DNA of 64,000 nt from assembly GCF_003473485.1 (NCBI RefSeq), contig NC_053046.1, positions 9,310,001-9,374,000 on the forward strand. Direction: 5' to 3'. Below the pieces are notes generated by a model, which did no database searches, was not told the DNA's origin, and saw only the letters and a program-made list of their open reading frames with translations. Every line of letters starts with the position of its first letter. Position 1 is the stretch's first letter. Shown piece after piece: positions 32,601 to 42,508 of this stretch. Source of the DNA: Medicago truncatula (taxonomy: Eukaryota > Streptophyta > Magnoliopsida > Fabales > Fabaceae). The position numbers and the translations under genes were made by a program.

Positions 32601-33174
32601 ACCTCAGATGAATGGTGCAGTTGAGGCCGCCAACAAGAATATCAAGAGAATTGTCCAGAAGATGGTAACCACTTACAAGGACTGGCATGAGATGTTACCC
32701 TATGCTCTGCATGGCTACCGTACTACCGTGCGCAGTTCAACCGGGGCAACCCCTTTCTCTCTTGTATATGGTATGGAAGCAGTTCTTCCTTTGGAAGTAG
32801 AGATCCCGTCTCTCCGTGTGATCATGGAAGCAAAGTTATCTGAGGCTGAATGGTGCCAAAGCCGGTATGATCAGTTAAATTTGATTGAAGAAAAACGCAT
32901 GGATGCCATGGCTCGTGGACAGTCGTATCAAGCAAGAATGAAGACTGCTTTTGACAAGAAAGTCCATCCTCGAGAATTCAAGGTAGGGGAACTTGTATTG
33001 AAAAGGAGGATAGGCCAGCAACCCGACCCAAGGGGCAAGTGGACGCCTAACTATGAAGGTCCTTATGTTGTCAAGAAGGCCTTCTCCGGTGGTGCTTTAA
33101 TCCTTACACACATGGATGGTGTAGAACTTCCAAATCCAGTGAATGCCGATATAGTCAAGAAATACTTTGCCTAG
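29686..33174 (+). CDS. Ogre pol: reverse transcriptase, RNase H, second RNase H, integrase
   Basis: An open frame of about 1160 codons. The reverse transcriptase has VYVDDMIVKS at about residue 275. The usual RNase H domain follows. A second, archaeal-type RNase H (WGLVFDGAVNAYGKGIG, NNMAEYEAC, HIPRDENQMADALA at about 580-710) marks the Tat lineage. The integrase has an HHCC zinc domain ending CHKCQIY, a DDE core (GIDMIGR, ITDNGTNL, NGAVEAANK at about 880-985) and a C-terminal domain ending near EGPYVV. No chromodomain is seen, as expected for Tat elements. Confidence 0.9.
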   Translation: MNHNKPVEHSNSMPLPNFEFPVYEAEDEEGDDIPYEITRLLEQEKKAIQPHQEEIELINIGTEENKREIKIGAALGEEVKSKIIQLLREYPDIFAWSYEDMPGLDPMIVEHRIPTKPECPPVRQKLRRTHPDMALKIKSEVQKQIDAGFLMTVEYPEWVANIVPVPKKDGKVRMCVDFRDLNKASPKNNFPLPHIDVLVDNTAQSKVFSFMDGFSGYNQIKMSPEDREKTSFITPWGTFCYKVMPFGLINAGATYQRGMTTLFHDMIHKEVEVYVDDMIVKSTDEEQHVEYLTKMFERLRKYKLRLNPNKCTFGVRSGKLLGFIVSQKGIEVDPDKVRAIREMPAPQTEKQVRGFLGRLNYISRFISHMTATCGPIFKLLRKNQPIVWNDECQEAFDSIKNYLLEPPILVPPVEGRPLIMYLAVFDESMGCVLGQQDETGKKEHAIYYLSKKFTDCETRYTMLEKTCCALAWAAKRLRHYLVNHTTWLISRMDPIKYIFEKAAVTGKIARWQMLLSEYDIVFKTQKAIKGSILADHLAYQPLDDYQPIEFDFPDEEIMYLKSKDCEEPLIDEGPDPNSKWGLVFDGAVNAYGKGIGAVIVSPQGHHIPFTARILFECTNNMAEYEACIFGIEEAIDMRIKHLDIYGDSALVINQIKGEWETHHAKLIPYRDYARRLLTYFTKVELHHIPRDENQMADALATLSSMFRVNHWNDVPVIKVQRLERPSHVFAIGDVVDQAGENVVDYRPWYYDIKQFLLSREYPPGASKQDKKTLRRLASRFLLDGDILYKRNYDMVLLRCVDEHEAEQLMHDVHDGTFGTHATGHTMSRKLLRAGYYWMAMEHDCYQYARKCHKCQIYADKIHVPPHALNVMSSPWPFSMWGIDMIGRIEPKASNGHRFILVAIDYFTKWVEAASYTNVTKQVVAKFIKNNIICRYGVPNKIITDNGTNLNNNVVQALCEEFKIEHHNSSPYRPQMNGAVEAANKNIKRIVQKMVTTYKDWHEMLPYALHGYRTTVRSSTGATPFSLVYGMEAVLPLEVEIPSLRVIMEAKLSEAEWCQSRYDQLNLIEEKRMDAMARGQSYQARMKTAFDKKVHPREFKVGELVLKRRIGQQPDPRGKWTPNYEGPYVVKKAFSGGALILTHMDGVELPNPVNADIVKKYFA

Positions 33175-33196
33175 AAATGTGAAAAGAACAGCGTGG

Positions 33197-34074
33197 TAGG
33201 TCGAAAACCCGAAAGGGCGGCCTAGGCAAGAATGCGCTTCCCGGTGGATCGAAAACCCGAAAGGGCGGTCCAGGCAAAAATAAGGGACAAAAAGAAACAA
33301 ATATGAAAAGCTCGCTGAGATTGTACACAACTCAGGCAAGAATGAGCGTCTCGATGAGCCGAAAACCCGGAAGGGCGGTTCATGCAAAAATGAGATTGAA
33401 ACAAAAGGCAAGTAACTATATCTAGTCAACCACCGTCTCCCTTGGGGCATCTGCAGCTGTTAATGACCATCTTCATCTGAAGTTTCTGTACTTGTGAATT
33501 CAAAGTTTTTTGGGAAATGTAATGATTACTGTGTTCAATGTACCACCAACCAATAAAATTACCATTTTCCAAGCTTTGTGAATCCGTGGAGTCACGCCTT
33601 CGGCTGACCACCACTCTTATACATCAAATTGAGCCTGTGCTTTTGTTTAAAACTCTATTTTCTTCTATTTTCAAAGCTATATACAAATCATTTTCCTTCT
33701 ATTTTGATAATGACAATGCTTGAAACAAACATTTTGAAAATTGAAAACCTTTTGTCTATTTTGAAAAGCAAACCTGAGCAACAGGGTACATTCAAACGAA
33801 ACATGCATAAGCGAGAGTATGTCGATGTCTATTTCAATATATGTTACAAGCAGGTTCTCCTCCAAGATAATCTGTGGTCAATGGCAAGAATGAAAAAACA
33901 GAATGAAAATGCATGAAAATGAATGAGCTCGCTAAGTTGAAAACCCGAAAGGGCGACTTAGGCAAAAATGAGCACCCCGCTGGATTGACAACCCGAAAGG
34001 GCAGTTCAGGCAAAAATGGGGCATTGAAAAGAATTTATTGCCCCGGTGGATCGAAAACCCGAAAGGGCGATCCA
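33197..34074 (+). repeat. Hairpin array 1 in the Ogre 3' noncoding region
   Basis: Six copies of one hairpin lie at 33197-33224, 33245-33272, 33354-33383, 33932-33961, 33981-34008 and 34047-34074. Each has a 7-8 bp outer stem, an A-rich bulge (AAAA or ACAA) on the 5' side only, a CCC/GGG inner stem and a GAAA (once GGAA) tetraloop, and is followed by a GGC- or TGC-AAAAATG-like tail. The outer stems differ but stay paired: TGGATCG/CGATCCA, CTAAGTTG/CGACTTAG, ATGAGCCG/CGGTTCAT, TAGGTCG/CGGCCTA. A seventh, diverged stem (CTGAG/CTCAG) lies at 33315-33335. Confidence 0.85.
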
Positions 34075-34646
34075 GGCAAAAATGGGATGCAAAAAATGAT
34101 GAATGGAAATTGAGAAAATAACATGCAAAAAGCATTGACCACAGATGCAATATCTACGACATGCCCAGCACAACGGCGTTTTCCCCGGTGGAGTCTCTCA
34201 AGATTCTATCCCCAAGCAAGTTGTTTAGTTACCTGCCCTCAGCCATGGTTCCGATACGTCTCCCAACGACGTCATCTCCAAAGAGGATTTCCAAGAATGT
34301 GTAATATAGCACGAGCCACTACGTGCCCAATACTCTAATGTCTTGTCTTCCCCGTGAAGTCGTGCCTACAAAATGCCAATAGTCATGCATTACAAGCATT
34401 CATACATGCATAATCATGCATATTACGTACCCGTGCACTTAATGAATCTTTTATATCATCCGTGCATATTGCATTTCCAATATCAACATCAGTCTCAATT
34501 CGATACTCATGTCAGGTTCTCTGTCAAAGCCTTGTGAGTCAATAATATCGGTCAATTTCTACCTTTCAATTCAAATCGACGTCAAGTCAATCTCAATTTA
34601 TATTTTGTCAACAAACCAATCTCCAGTGAATATGTTTCTGTTCGGT

Positions 34647-35151
34647 CAAGTGGCTAGTTCAAGTCCAAGAACAGCTTGTACCTATCAATTTGCTTATGTT
34701 ATCGGTCGAGTGCCCAGCTCAATCCAAGAGCAGCTTGTACCTGTCAATATGTTTCCGTTTGGTCAAGTGCCCAGCTCAATCCAAGAGCAGCTTGTACCTA
34801 TCTATCTGTTTGTCTCCGGTGGAGTAACCAGTTCGCATCCAAGAACAAGCTCGCACCTGTCTATTTGCCTTGCTTTCAGTCGAGTAACCAGTTCGAATCC
34901 TTAAGAACAACTCGTACTTGCCAATTTTCTCTTTTTCCCAGTCGGGTCACCAGTTCGACTCCATAAGAACAACTCGCACTTTCCAATATCCCCAAGTGAG
35001 TTACCAGTTCGAATCCATAAGAACAACTCATGTTTGTCCAGTAACCTCTATCCCCTGTGAAGTGACCAGTTCGAATCCATAAGAACAACTCGCAGTTGTC
35101 TGTTTGTTTCATTCCCGGTCAAGTGGCTAGTTCGAATCCAAGAACAGCTTG
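34647..35151 (+). repeat. Hairpin array 2 (nine tandem units) in the Ogre 3' noncoding region
   Basis: Nine units of about 59 bp. Each holds an inner stem GTTC/GAAC (GCTC/GAGC in two units) around a loop like GAATCCATAA or AATCCAA, and an outer stem such as CGAGT/ACTCG, TGAGT/ACTCA or CAAG/CTTG separated by a few unpaired bases. Most outer pairs co-vary. The eighth unit is partly mismatched. The units are separated by T-rich linkers. Confidence 0.8.
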
Positions 35152-35423
35152 TACCTATCCAACTTGTTTCTAGTTTCCCGTTACTCTGCTATTCACTATC
35201 TTTGTCAATGTCTACCAATCCCGCAATGGATACAACATATTTTGTTAATTCCAATCTCCATGAGGTCTTGCATTTATAATCCAAATGATGCATAGCATGC
35301 ATATTATTTGAAAATGGGTAGGCGTATTTTTACGTCCAAACACAGTGCAAATGTTAATATTTAAGTATCTTCGTCCTGTCAAGCCAAAGACTCCGTCTCT
35401 TGACTCTCCAGACAAAGAAACTT

Positions 35424-35436
35424 AAGTAGGGGCAGC
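35424..35436 (+). other. Polypurine tract of the Ogre element
   Basis: AAGTAGGGGCAGC directly before the 3' LTR, the expected plus-strand primer. Confidence 0.7.
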
Positions 35437-38400
35437 TGTTATACCCTGTTTTTGGACCTAAAAATACTGGGCCCAATTTCATTTCAAACTTTGTCAATTA
35501 TCAAATTTCAACTGCACAGTTCAAATTGTCTCTGCCTCGCAGTATTTTCAATCACAATTTTACCTATGTTTTTCTTGCATAAAACCTTTCGAAATGTCTT
35601 TACTTGTCTTGTAAGTCATTCAAAAGTGTCTCTGAATCATTACATTGCTTTTTCTACAGTTTATTTCAAAATTTGCAAAAAAAAGTCATACAGAAGGGTA
35701 TTTTGGTCATTTCCTGCAGTGGGACCCATTTTCATCCTTGTGACTGTCTCTGAGTCTTTCTCAGAATTTTTTAACATTTCATCAGTAAACCTTGTTAAAA
35801 TTCATTTCAAACTTGCGTCTGAGTCAGTGTCAAGTCTGTTTGAGTCAGTTTAGGTCATTTTTAGCCCTAGGGGCATTTTGGTCATTTCACACGAAATTTT
35901 GACATAGGGAGGTTACTTTGAAGTACCTCATTTAGGCCATTGGTTCGTTTTAGTCCGTTTTGTCAGTTTTATTTTTGTTTCGCTTTACGTTTAGTCAAAT
36001 TACATATTTTAATTCATTTTTATTTTTACTTTGCATTTTAAATCCTTCAACTTTTTAAAATTGCATTTAAGTCCAAACTGTCCAATCTTTATGTTCTTTT
36101 TAGTTCTATTTTTAAAATTGCAGTCCAGTCCCATATTTTACAAAATTGCAGGGAGGTCCTCAAAGTCCAAAACTGCAAGGCCGTGCCATTTTTTTTTTCC
36201 AGATCCAGGTGTCCTGTTCTCATTGGTTCAGATGCACACTTGTCAGCTATAAAAGCAACACAGTGGCAATGAATTTCAGACGTTTTCCATTCATCAAGTG
36301 CCAACTCATAAACATAGAATCACACTCTCTCTCTTGTCAGTTACGAATCAAACAGAAAAAGCTTCAACATTCATCAATGGCGAAAACCTAAACCACTTCC
36401 AGAACGCAAAATCCAGAAAAGCTGAACTGGTTTGTTACTGCAATTCTCAGTGATTCAATTGAATCATCATCACTGAATTGCAGACTCTGCAATTCGAAGC
36501 ACGAGCTCTTCACCTATGGCAAAAAGCTACGAGTGCTGATCGCAGAGATTCGAAGGAAGAAGAAGAAAAGAAGTTAGGGTTTACACCGAAGAAGATGAAG
36601 ATTCAAGGCTAGCAAGGACCACACTGATTTATTTTCAGTCTCCAGAAACGAAATCAGATCAAAACAGAAACAAGATTTGAAGATTTTCTGAAGAAATCAA
36701 CAATCTCCATACAAACTCAGGTAAACTCGTGAATCTTCATCATTCTCATCATCAAAGTCAATAACAAACTCAGAGAAGATGTAGATCTGTGAAGTTGAAA
36801 ACATTTAAGCCAAAAAACCTAAAAGATTTCCAAAAACCGTAACACCAAAAGCGCAGATCTACATCATCCAGACCGTTAATCTCTTCATCTTTTCGTAAAA
36901 AGGACCATCAGTACGTGAATCAACAGAATCTCAAAAAAGATTCAAAGAATTTCATCAAAAAGAGCAAACCCTAATTTTGCGAAAAAACGTAAGTGAGAAG
37001 ACCAGATTCGCGTTGATTCACGTAGTGTTTGTAAAAACCAAGGCCAGAACCGTAATCGCAATGAAAAGACGAAGAGAATGATGTGATTTTCATCAGATTC
37101 TGGGTTGAAAGCTCGCCGGAACCCTAGGGAGCTCACCGGAGAAGATGAAGGTTCCGGCGAGCCTACAGTGGCTCCAGCCAGACCTTCATCTCTCACGGTG
37201 GCTCAACCCAGAATCCGGTGAGCTTATGTTAGAGAGAAGAGAGAGAAGCTCTGAGTGTAGAGAGAGAAAGGTTTTGTAAAAATGAAAAAACCGGTGCTAG
37301 CTTGTTTATATAGGCAACTGAACCGGACCGGTTCAAGACCGGTCCAATCCCTTCAATCCTGAGCGTTGGATCTAGGGTTTCCTTCCCTGGATCAATCCAA
37401 CGCTCCCTGTGCATCCGGATCTTTTAGTGATTGGGCTTTGGTTTGGGCTTAGTTTTCCTTTACGTTTTTTTGTTTTTTCTGCTATTTGCACTGTTTTTCT
37501 TTGCTATTTGAACCTATGACTTGATTTAAAAATCTTGATAAATTTCCTAGAAAATCCATGCTTACTTCTTGACATTTTCTTGATGTTTTATGGCATTTTT
37601 GCACGCTGGAATTGGCAAAATTCTTGTATGATTAATCCATGGCATTTTAATTCTTTCTTGGATTATTTCTTATGATTGTTTTGTCAATTCTATCATTGAT
37701 TTGTGAAAATGTGATAAAAGCCATTTGATATGTTAATGTGAGGTGCTCACACCTACGATCCTATCTTGATTTTGCTGTTTTAAATGGATTCATGAAACCT
37801 TGATTGTATGAGCAACGTATGCATATTCTAGAAAGTAATAAGATGCTAATTCTATCTCAAAATTGGCATGAAACTAAGCTTGTTTGTTTCTAATGATCCC
37901 ATAATTATAGCTTGAGATAAAAGAAACTATTTCAAACTTGCTATAGCATGAGAATTAGAAGCTACAAATGCCTTAGTTCTTATATCAAAATTTTGGGTTT
38001 TTATTACCATTTTATTACTATCTTTATGGCATTTTATGCGTCTTTGCCTCTTGCTACTCTTTATGCTTTATTTCACTAACAAGTTTATTTCCATGTTTCA
38101 TGCATCCCATTTAGCATTCCCTCCACTTTCTTTAGCCTAGCATTTATCTTTTGCAAGTTTTAATTCATTTGGTAATGTAATTTGTTATCATTGGTTTGTA
38201 GCTTGGCAAAGGGGCCATAGAATGTATTTAGGCAATTTTTGTAATATGGACTATGGACACTATGACGCACCGACACGCACACACTCACCTTAGATGTATG
38301 CGTAGGATTGTATGGTTAGATGAGCGCTTAGGTTTGAACACTTAGAGAAAATCCATCTCTTTCCAAAAAAGAACAATTGAACTTCACTTCAAAAATTTTC

Positions 38401-38969
38401 ATAATAAATATGAAGTCAACACTTCATTTTTTTTTTCTTTTTCTTAAGAAAAATTCAATTCATCTTAATCATTTAGACTTTCTTTTTAATCACTAATCAA
38501 ACCTCACTTTTTGCTAAATCTAATGCCCTTGAGGCCTCTCATCTCTATTCTTCAAAATCTCTTTTCAAACTTAAAATCAACCAATAAAAACAAAAAACCA
38601 TTTTTGAGAATGAACTACGAACGGTTTTGATCCCTTAAAAGGGTACGTAGGCAATGAGTCAAAACTCATCCAAGCCGAAATAAAAATCAAATTCTACTTC
38701 TTCTCACCCCCCATTCTTAACTAATCACACCTTCATTTTTTACAAATAGCCTCTAAAAATAAAGCGTAGAAATAAACTTAGGAGAGCGGTTCTTATGGAA
38801 TACCATAATCGCTCCGGGTGCCTCACACCTTCCCGTAGCGAAAACGACCCCCGGATTCGGAAACTCAAGGGTTTTTCTCCTTTTACCCTTCCCAAGAAAA
38901 AAGAGAGATATCAACGGTCGAAAGGTACAAGTCCAATTAATGGCTTGGCACCCAAAAACCATGATAACA
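35437..38969 (+). repeat. 3' LTR of the Ogre element
   Basis: Colinear with the 5' LTR at a constant offset of 15259 bases, falling to 15258 after a poly(T) run near 38430 that is one T shorter. One C/T difference is visible near 36314. The end GATAACA is followed by the target duplication. Confidence 0.92.
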
Positions 38970-39518
38970 GACACCATGTTACAAATTAAAGAAAATGTTC
39001 AATCACTTCACTCTTCTATTAGAAGGAGAAAAGGAGAATCAAGCATTGAAAAATGTGTAGCAGAATATAAATTATTCACAAAGAAGATGAAGAAGAATGT
39101 CACAAAGTTGATCTCATCTTTAAAACATATGGAAACTAAATTTGGAGCTTCCTCACTTTTGAATAAAGATCAAGACCTTGTTGCAGTGATTACAGTTCTT
39201 AGAGAGGTCATTGCAATGAACATGTCTATCTTTCAATCCATTTTGTGTTTCTTGGTTGGGGCTGCATCAAAGTCAAAGGCAACCAAATGGTTGAAAGTAG
39301 CAAAGTTGATGCATAAGAGGGGAACATGTGAAGAGAACATGGAGAATTTCAATGAATTGGAGTGTGTGGAAGCATCTTTAAGTGAAGGTTCTAATGTTGC
39401 ACATGAAAGATTTGAGGCTTTGGAGAATGCAGTTGAAAGTATAGAAAATGGTTTAGAAAATATATTTAGGCGTTTGGTTAAAACTAGAGTCTGTCTTTTG
39501 AACATCATGACTCAGTAG
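38970..39518 (+). pseudogene. DUF241 A-type copy 5, 3' part, after the Ogre insertion
   Basis: It begins with the second target-duplication copy GACAC and continues with TMLQIKENVQSLHSS, the point where the 5' part stopped. It ends at a TAG after LLNIMTQ, the C-terminal form shared with copy 8. The frame is open throughout. It lacks four residues found in most paralogs (between VEAS and SEGS) and has private changes such as EKCVAEYKLF, CFLVGAASK and LMHKRGTC. On its own it has no promoter apart from LTR read-through. Confidence 0.85.
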
Positions 39519-40423
39519 CCTGCTGAGTTGTAAATTTATTTCCAATTCTTCCAAAGAATCCAAATTTTAGGGAATTCTTGAGGATTGGAATTTTTCGCTT
39601 GATCAATTTGTATATATACAATTGAGTAGTCATACAATCAAATAGAAAAAACAAATCTTTGTCCTATATATTTCTGCTCTTTTATTTTTCCGCTAAGGTC
39701 TGAAATTGTGAATTATTCTTTGCTTAAAAACTATAGTTATTAATATTTGTTCTGTTAAACAAACAGTACTCATTAATAACAGGTACTAAAACTTGAGCAC
39801 TTTAGTAGTAGACTATAATGTAAATGGAGAGGTATTAAGCAGATGATGGTTTTTTAGGTGGCAGCAACTATCTTTGGGGCTTAATGAAACAATGCAAAGT
39901 GATGGTTTGAGGAAACACAGGTGCAAAATATTACTAAAACAATGGTGGATGAAGAATGCAGAAAAGATATGTTCATTAAATGATATTTTATGCAGGTTCT
40001 TTGTTATGTTTTGGTGTCATGATAAATGAAAAGTAAAGGAAATTCAATCAGCAAAACCATCAAAATGTAAAAGCTAGCTAATATTCTGGTCATACTTTTA
40101 TATATGAGCATGGTAGGTGACCAAACTACCAAGAATCTAGTATGCAACATACATGATCAAAAGTTCAAAACTGAAGAGTAATAAACTAATCAAATGTATC
40201 AATTAAAATTACTATAGGTATTAGACATTTATGTATGGAAGCTGGTATTTTCGTTATTTTCTTCTTTCAAATGAAATAGCCCAATGTCATCTTCTCTGAG
40301 TCCCACATCCAAAGTCAATGCTTATATTTAAAGACGGAGGGAGTACAACTTGCGTCAATTGATAATAAAACGGTCATAATCCCAAGTAACGAGTCTTCGA
40401 GCATAAATTGTTTGAATGCTTAA

Positions 40424-40594
40424 AGAGTGCCCCGGGGACACTCGTTAACAAGATATATTTATGGTAATTTTAAGCAATTTTAATTGCCATTTGTTGTTGT
40501 GGTGCCTGCGAGCCCTGCTAATGTTATTGTAAATGTTTTACATCTATTATTATTATTAATAGGGTCATGTTAACTTATACCTTTAGGGCACAAG
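40424..40594. mobile_element. Small MITE-like element
   Basis: About 165 bp. The ends read GTGCCCCGGGG...CGTTAACAAGA and, inverted, GTGCCCTAAAGG...AGTTAACATGA, giving imperfect inverted repeats next to TAA and TTA. It is absent from the paralogous interval near 60230-60360. Family not assigned. Confidence 0.35.
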
Positions 40595-40715
40595 TTAATT
40601 AAAAAACTAAAAATGGAATTAAAAGATAACTTTTGCATTGAATATATAAAATTTTAATTTAATACAATGAAAGTACAATTTTCAAGAAAAAGTTTCTATG
40701 TTTAGTTTCTATTAT

Positions 40716-41358
40716 TGATGGTAATTTTTCGACCACCCTTTCTTCCCCTTCCTCATCTTCTATTATCTTTGATGTTGATCCAAAAATCTTTTGGCTACTT
40801 TATATTGCCACCAATGTTAAATTCATTTGCTAAAAAAATTGTCTCACTCCTCAAACTCTCTTTGTATGTATACTTCTCCCTAAGCACATCTGTTGTACTT
40901 TTGCACCGCTTAAAAAAATACTAACACAGCCAATTTTATTCTTCCCATGCAACATTTTTAGCTACGTATGTCAATTGAAATTAGTTGTGATTCAATGGGT
41001 AAGTTGAAATAAGTTTCCTTTGTAGTGCAAATTGCTCTGTTATGTATTTTGTGATACATATCACTAATGATCTTTGTCAATATGTGTGCATGTTGACTCA
41101 TCTTTTACTTTTCATCTTGTTGACTCATCTTTGTAAAATATGTGCAGCTCTATTGCGAATTGCATAGAAGGGGAAAGAGAAATTTGTGTAGACTGTAGTA
41201 ATTGATACAATTATATCTTCGAAGAGTATGAGTAATCCATACTTTTCAATATCACAAAAAAAATTTGTACGTGCAGTAAGTTAAGAATAAATTCTCGATA
41301 TCTTTCCAATTAAAGATATAATTCAAGACATCCGCGCAACGCGTGTGTCTTATTCTAG
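40716..41358. mobile_element. Helitron-like nonautonomous element, right end defined
   Basis: The right end has a short GC hairpin (CGCGCAACGCG) about 12 bases before a terminal CTAG that is followed by T, which is the usual Helitron 3' end. The left end is only approximate, being where similarity to 60366-61083 begins. No Rep/helicase coding. Confidence 0.4.
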
Positions 41359-41542
41359 TACGTAATTCATAATTTCAGACATTAGAGAAAAGTTGTAACT
41401 TAAATTTAAAATTCAAAATAAAAAGAGATGATATATAGAACAAAAATGTGTCGTTTCTATTTGCTTGTATTACTATTGAATTGTATACATAATATTTGTA
41501 TACAGATTGACTGTGCAAAAAATTTCAATCCTTATCAAATCC

Positions 41543-42406
41543 CTAAGATAGAGTCATGATGTTCAAAAGACAGACTCTAGTTTTAACCAAACGCCTAAAT
41601 ATATTCTCTAAACCATTCTCTATACTTTCAATTGCATTCTCCAAAGCCTCAAATCCTTCATGTGCAACATTTGAACCTTCACTTATAAGGGTTCTTAAAG
41701 ATGCTTCCACACACTGGAATTCATTGAAACTCTCCATGTTCTCTTCACATGTTACCCTCTTTTGCATCAACTTTGTCACTTTTAACCATTTTGCTGCCTT
41801 TGACTTTGATGAAGATCCAACCAAGAAAGAAAAAAGGGATCGAAAGGTAGACAAGTTCATTGCAATGACCTCTCTAAGAACTGTAATCACTGCAACAAGG
41901 TCTTGATCTAATTTATTCAAAAGTGAGGAAGCTCCAAATTTACTTTCCATATGTTTTAAAGATGTAATCAACTTTGTGACGTTCTTCTTCATCTTCTTTG
42001 TGAAGAATTTATATTCTGCTACACTTTTTTCAATGCTTGATTCTCCCTTTCTCCTTCTAAGAGAAGAGTGAATTGATTGAAAATTTTCGTTAATTTGTAA
42101 CATGATGTCCCTTGTGATGCCACATATATCCAAAACTTTCACTGAACCATCCAACAACTCTTCCACAAATTTCTCACCTTGATGGTGAGCAAAGGCCTTT
42201 TGTGTTGATGACATATTGAGAAGATCTTCCAAGGAAATATACAAATCTTCAAGCAAGAAAAGGCCATTGGTAATTGAATCAGATGTGGATGTTGATGTGG
42301 CTTTCCATGTCTTGATTTTGCATAGCTCTTGTTCTATTCTTGTGGAGTTGGGATGTGATTGAGAAGGAAAACTGTTTGAGCGAACATGATACTTGGTGTT
42401 TGCCAT
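41543..42406 (-). CDS. DUF241 family protein, A-type copy 7
   Basis: Intact 287-aa copy starting MANTKYHVRSNSFPSQ. It has one extra residue in SLLNKLDQDL, shared only with copy 9. I find just three amino-acid differences from copy 9 (KTWKATS, NENFQS and LSTFRS here), and the matching nucleotides seem otherwise the same. C-terminal FNEFQCVEAS and VAHEGFEALE are also private to this pair. It faces the interrupted copy 5 tail to tail. Confidence 0.9.
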   Translation of the reverse strand: MANTKYHVRSNSFPSQSHPNSTRIEQELCKIKTWKATSTSTSDSITNGLFLLEDLYISLEDLLNMSSTQKAFAHHQGEKFVEELLDGSVKVLDICGITRDIMLQINENFQSIHSSLRRRKGESSIEKSVAEYKFFTKKMKKNVTKLITSLKHMESKFGASSLLNKLDQDLVAVITVLREVIAMNLSTFRSLFSFLVGSSSKSKAAKWLKVTKLMQKRVTCEENMESFNEFQCVEASLRTLISEGSNVAHEGFEALENAIESIENGLENIFRRLVKTRVCLLNIMTLS

Positions 42407-42499
42407 ATTTTTCTTTAATTTGCTGTGTGTTATTTTTCTTTTCTAAGATAATTGTAAAGCTCAATGTTTGTGTGATGTTACCAAGTTCTTGATGCTCTA

Positions 42500-42508
42500 T
42501 TTATATAA
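42500..42508 (-). promoter_or_regulatory. TATA box of DUF241 copy 7
   Basis: TTATATAAA on the minus strand, about 95 bases before the ATG, in CTATTTATATAAGAGG. Confidence 0.6.

Larger units (their letters stand above)
20178..38969 (+). mobile_element. Ogre-type (Tat lineage, Ty3/gypsy) LTR retrotransposon, looks whole
   Basis: An 18.8-kb element with TG...CA LTRs of 3534 and 3533 bp and a perfect 5-bp target duplication GACAC (20173-20177 and 38970-38974). Its parts in order are: 5' LTR, primer-binding site, extra ORF1 upstream of gag (an Ogre hallmark), gag-protease, a spacer corresponding to the intron this family is known to splice, RT-RNase H-second RNase H-integrase, a long structured 3' noncoding region, a polypurine tract and the 3' LTR. 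I noticed one substitution and one poly(T) length difference between the LTRs. At a rate near 1.3e-8 per site per year this means an age of the order of ten thousand years. No obvious breaks are seen in the main coding regions. Confidence 0.93.
39519..41542. other. Intergenic between convergent DUF241 copies 5 and 7
   Basis: The first 200 bases are the 3' flank shared with copy 8, ending in AAGGTCTGAAATTGTGAATTATT. The reverse complement of that string opens the 3' flank of copy 7 (about 41365), so the two convergent genes have inverted flanks. A possible Stowaway-type end (CGGAGGGAGTAC) lies at 40335-40346 without a partner. MITE-like and Helitron-like pieces are listed separately. No gene. 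Confidence 0.55.

Noticed and set aside
33197-35151. Regularly spaced repeats that could be mistaken for a CRISPR array or satellite
   Set aside because: This is plant DNA inside a retrotransposon, the repeats vary in a paired manner and the spacers are not unique protospacer-like blocks.
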